A program made the translations under genes and the position numbers. DNA of 64,000 nt. It comes from Bradyrhizobium canariense. GTDB lineage: Bacteria > Pseudomonadota > Alphaproteobacteria > Rhizobiales > Xanthobacteraceae. The stretch is from contig NZ_LT629750.1 of NCBI RefSeq assembly GCF_900105125.1, positions 4,216,001 to 4,280,000 of the forward strand, written 5' to 3'. The notes under the pieces were generated by a model that saw only the letters and a program-made list of their open reading frames with translations, had not been told where the DNA came from and made no database searches. Of this stretch, positions 61,816-64,000 are shown piece after piece (within the stretch, counting starts at the first letter, position 1; each line of letters starts with the position of its first letter).

Positions 61816-62889
61816 TCACGAGCAGTCGAAATCGGGATTGGTGTCGTATCCCTTAAGGCGATAAATGGCGAACGACAGCGCCCAGCTCGCGATAAAGAGC
61901 GCAATTATGCCATAGCCGAGCACGCCGAAATGATCGTTGAGTTGCGAAATCGCGTTCCAGAACGTGCCGCGAAGTTGGAATTGATCGCCGATCAGGCCAA
62001 GGGTCTCGATACCGCCGACCACGAACGCCACCAGCACGGACACCGACGTAATGGTGAGATTGTAGAATAATTTGCGCATGGGGTTGCGATACGCCCAGCC
62101 ATAGGCCCCGAGCATGACGATTCCGTCTGTCGTGTCGACCAGTGTCATGCCCGCGGCGAACAGGAACGGAAAGATCAGCAGTGACCAACTCGAAACGGCG
62201 TTCGACGCTTGTGCCGAGAGGCCAAACAGACTGATCTCGCTCGCGGTATCGAAGCCGAGCGCGAACAACAGTCCGATCGGATACAGATGCCAGCTGCGCG
62301 AGACGAAACGGAATAGCGGCCTGAACAACCGAGCAAGCCACCCACGCTGATGAAGCAGCGCTTCTATTTCATCCTCGGACATCTTGACGCCGCGTTCAGC
62401 CGATCGGAACACCCGATAGAGGCCGAACAACACCACGAGATTGGCGATGGCGATGACGAACAGGAACAGTGCCGACGCCGAAGTTCCGACAATGCCGCCG
62501 ATCTCGCGGTAAGAAGCGAACTGGCCGTCCAGGGCGTGCGCCGTCAGTGCGACGGCGACGGAGGCCAGCACGACCACCGTCGAGTGGCCAAGCGCGAAGA
62601 AGAGGCCGACCGCGATCGGCCGCTTCCCCTCCTGCATCAATTTGCGCGTCACATTGTCGATTGCCGCAATATGATCCGCATCGATCGCGTGACGAAGCCC
62701 GAGGCTATAGGCGAGCACCGCGGTTCCGATCAGGACCGGCTGATGAGCGAATGCGACGAATGCCCAGATCCAGCAAGCCAGGTTGGCGCCAACGAGAATT
62801 ACATAAAGCGCGGCGACCCGGATTCGAAAGGCCGATGCCTCCCAAGAGGCAGCGTCCGTCGATGGTGGGGATCCTGTGTGCACGACCAT
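61816..62889 (-). CDS. Nickel/cobalt permease, NiCoT family
   Basis: Inner-membrane Ni2+/Co2+ importer of the HoxN/NixA/NhlF family, 357 residues. The signature is RHAIDADHIAAIDNVTRKLM (residues 66-85), whose H-x4-D-H binds the metal. GLFFALGHSTVVVLASV, YPIGLLFALGFDTASEISLF and AAGMTLVDTTDGIVMLGAYGWA are the other family blocks. About eight hydrophobic segments are visible. The ATG at 62889 has only a weak AAAG upstream. It is convergent with cobA, 34 bp apart. Cobalt is the likely cargo given the neighbours, but nickel cannot be ruled out. No cobalamin riboswitch is seen upstream. Confidence 0.92.
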   Translation of the reverse strand: MVVHTGSPPSTDAASWEASAFRIRVAALYVILVGANLACWIWAFVAFAHQPVLIGTAVLAYSLGLRHAIDADHIAAIDNVTRKLMQEGKRPIAVGLFFALGHSTVVVLASVAVALTAHALDGQFASYREIGGIVGTSASALFLFVIAIANLVVLFGLYRVFRSAERGVKMSEDEIEALLHQRGWLARLFRPLFRFVSRSWHLYPIGLLFALGFDTASEISLFGLSAQASNAVSSWSLLIFPFLFAAGMTLVDTTDGIVMLGAYGWAYRNPMRKLFYNLTITSVSVLVAFVVGGIETLGLIGDQFQLRGTFWNAISQLNDHFGVLGYGIIALFIASWALSFAIYRLKGYDTNPDFDCS

Positions 62890-63062
62890 GATAACTTTCG
62901 CTTCGCAAACCCCGAGCGCGGCTCGGGTGGTCGCGCGCCAACATCGATAGTCGGTCAATATATCCAAGATCAGCGGCGCGCCAGACTTGGCAGCGAAAGT
63001 TTTGGTTCCTGGTCCACGGTTCCGCCTGCGATCGGGGTGGCCGCGCGAACAATCCATTGAGA

Positions 63063-63365
63063 TTATTGGGTTTTTGATATCGACGTTGGTTGCGGGAAGC
63101 GTAACATCCGATTCCTGCGATTGTTCGAGCGATAATGGTCCCATGCGGCAAGAGGGGGATCACGCAGCGATAGCGTTGCGCTGGCGACAACACAGGAAAG
63201 GGATGCGGCGAACGCAGCGAACGCAATTATTTGGGCGGTGCCCGAAAGCGCCTCAACAACAATCTGGTCTTTTCTGAGCGCGGCGTAAAAGCAACTGGCG
63301 ATGAACAGCAACGCGTCCACGACGGCAGCGGCCTGAAACGAAACCCATTCGACCTTCTGAAACAT
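63063..63365 (-). pseudogene. Possible truncated PAP2-type membrane phosphatase remnant
   Basis: A 100-codon frame whose first 80 residues have two hydrophobic segments (VVDALLFIASCFYAALR and GTAQIIAFAAFAASLSCVVA) with a charged loop between. The second part ends in SLRDPPLAAWDH. This pattern recalls the N terminus of PAP2-family proteins that bradyrhizobia carry in many copies. The catalytic blocks are missing, and the last 20 residues look unrelated. Either a truncated gene or a small unknown membrane protein; the family guess is from memory only. Confidence 0.35.
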
Positions 63366-63509
63366 CCAAGCAACGACGCATCAACATGGCGCATGGCCCG
63401 ATGGCGATCGCGATTCGAATGGCACGACCTGCACGCTGAAATTCATTGTTAACCACGTCACTTGAGACATGGCCAATCAGGTTAGGTGCGACGAAATTTC
63501 ATCTGCCGT

Positions 63510-63539
63510 AAAAAAAAGGCCTCGGTAATACCGAGGCCT
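63510..63539 (-). terminator. Intrinsic terminator of the Flp pilin gene
   Basis: A perfect 10-bp stem, AGGCCTCGGT (63517-63526) with ACCGAGGCCT (63530-63539), closes a 3-base loop. On the minus strand it is followed by eight U residues (63510-63517 are A on the plus strand). It lies 27 bp after the pilin stop, the expected place for a short highly transcribed gene. Confidence 0.92.
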
Positions 63540-63565
63540 CAGATGCTTCCTTTGGAAGAGAATTC

Positions 63566-63730
63566 TTATTTAAGCGAGCTATTGATCGACGAGAACTTGG
63601 TGTTCAGGGTGCTGCCGAGACCGTTGACGACGGCAATAATCGCCAGCGCAATGCCGGCGGCAATCAAGCCGTACTCGATGGCGGTCGCGCCGGATTCGTC
63701 CTTCACAAAACGCGCAATCAGATTCTTCAT
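63566..63730 (-). CDS. Flp/Fap-type pilin component
   Basis: Small prepilin of 54 residues, MKNLIARFVKDESG then ATAIEYGLIAAGIALAII. The prepilin peptidase site is between Gly14 and Ala15, with Glu19 and Tyr20 following as in all Flp pilins. One hydrophobic helix (about residues 20-36) is followed by a short polar tail (LNTKFSSINSSLK). It is the structural subunit of tight-adherence type IVb pili, assembled by Tad/Cpa proteins encoded elsewhere. TGGAG lies 7 bases before the ATG. It stands alone and has its own terminator, a common layout in Bradyrhizobium-like genomes. Confidence 0.95.
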   Translation of the reverse strand: MKNLIARFVKDESGATAIEYGLIAAGIALAIIAVVNGLGSTLNTKFSSINSSLK

Positions 63731-64000
63731 AGCTAAACTCCAGGTGTGCAGGTGGCTGGTCCAGTAACTTGGTCGCTTCGGCGTTTTCGCCGTGACCGTG
63801 ACGTGGACCCTACCGGTGCCGAATTGCGGCTCGGTTAATTTGATCGCGGAAAAACCGCTCGAGTTCGCTGTTCTGAACTAGAGTAAATGCAGGACTAAGA
63901 TAGTCGCAAAAAGATCGAACGGATCTCCGCCAGTTTCCGCGACGCTGCTGAAGCTTCCGGCCGGCGCCTGGAGCGAGCCGGACGGACGCTGAGAACGTCC
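63731..64000 (-). promoter_or_regulatory. Upstream region of the Flp pilin gene
   Basis: 270 bp to the window edge with no supported open frame on either strand. It must hold the pilin promoter, but I see no convincing -35/-10 pair or sigma-54 site. Confidence 0.3.

Larger units (their letters stand above)
62890..63565. other. Intergenic region with a degraded membrane-protein fragment
   Basis: About 675 bp between the permease start and the pilin stop. It holds one possible gene remnant (63063-63365, listed separately) and the pilin terminator. The rest shows no conserved frame, RNA structure or repeat that I can support. Confidence 0.55.

Noticed and set aside
1..64000. CRISPR arrays, insertion sequences, prophage, tRNA or rRNA genes
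   Set aside because: No repeat-spacer pattern, transposase, integrase, or tRNA/rRNA sequence was recognised on either strand.

Overview
The window is GC-rich bacterial DNA with densely packed, often overlapping genes and many GTG and TTG starts. Gene content (PhnCDE, a Flp pilin, acyl-CoA catabolic genes resembling PimC/PimD, and a full aerobic cobalamin set) points to an alphaproteobacterium of the Bradyrhizobium/Rhodopseudomonas group. This is inferred from gene content; no rRNA or tRNA is present to confirm it.

Region 1 (1-5.1 kb) is a phosphonate locus. phnC-phnD-phnE run leftward, with phnE cut by the window edge and a strong hairpin terminator between phnD and phnE. A rightward unit diverges from them: a hexapeptide transferase, phnM, and a 2H-phosphoesterase-like DUF1045 gene. 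The C-P lyase core genes are not in the window.

Region 2 (5.2-13.2 kb) is mixed: a UvrD-type helicase, a metallophosphatase, an isocitrate/isopropylmalate dehydrogenase relative, a secreted beta-propeller protein with a DUF305 partner, an orphan sulfonate/nitrate-type binding protein, and a truncated AraC remnant.

Region 3 (13.3-31.5 kb) is a catabolic island for an acyl-CoA compound. It holds an acyl-CoA ligase, a PimC/PimD-like acyl-CoA dehydrogenase pair, three enoyl-CoA hydratases, a thiolase, two CoA transferases, a flavin oxidoreductase, three SDR-like proteins lacking the catalytic Ser and Tyr, a GST, a DsbA/kappa-GST protein, a branched-chain-type binding protein and two HxlR regulators. 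Three leftward promoters in this island share one palindrome (GTTC-N7-GAAC) lying exactly between the -35 and -10 boxes. They precede the ligase operon, the DsbA-like gene and the binding protein, which suggests one regulon, plausibly run by the HxlR protein at 29.6 kb. The substrate is unknown.

Region 4 (32.0-34.0 kb) is a D-amino acid dehydrogenase gene with a divergent Lrp/AsnC regulator.

Region 5 (34.0-62.9 kb) is a corrinoid locus with three cobalamin riboswitches. The first controls a TonB-dependent receptor and a PepSY membrane protein. The second controls a leftward lower-pathway operon (cobT-cobU-cobS-phosphatase-cobF-bluB). The third controls a rightward corrin-ring operon (DUF1636-cobW-cobN-cobH-cobI-cobJ, then cobL-cobE-cobM-cobB-cobA) with cobK embedded on the opposite strand. 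Between them lie a TcuA/CobZ-like flavoprotein, cobD/cobC, cbiB, cobQ and cobO. cobG is absent, so the flavoprotein is the best candidate for precorrin-3B synthase. The cobaltochelatase partners of CobN are also absent. A NiCoT-family Ni/Co permease closes the locus.

Region 6 (62.9-64.0 kb) is mostly non-coding, with a degraded membrane-protein fragment and a short Flp pilin gene with a clear terminator.
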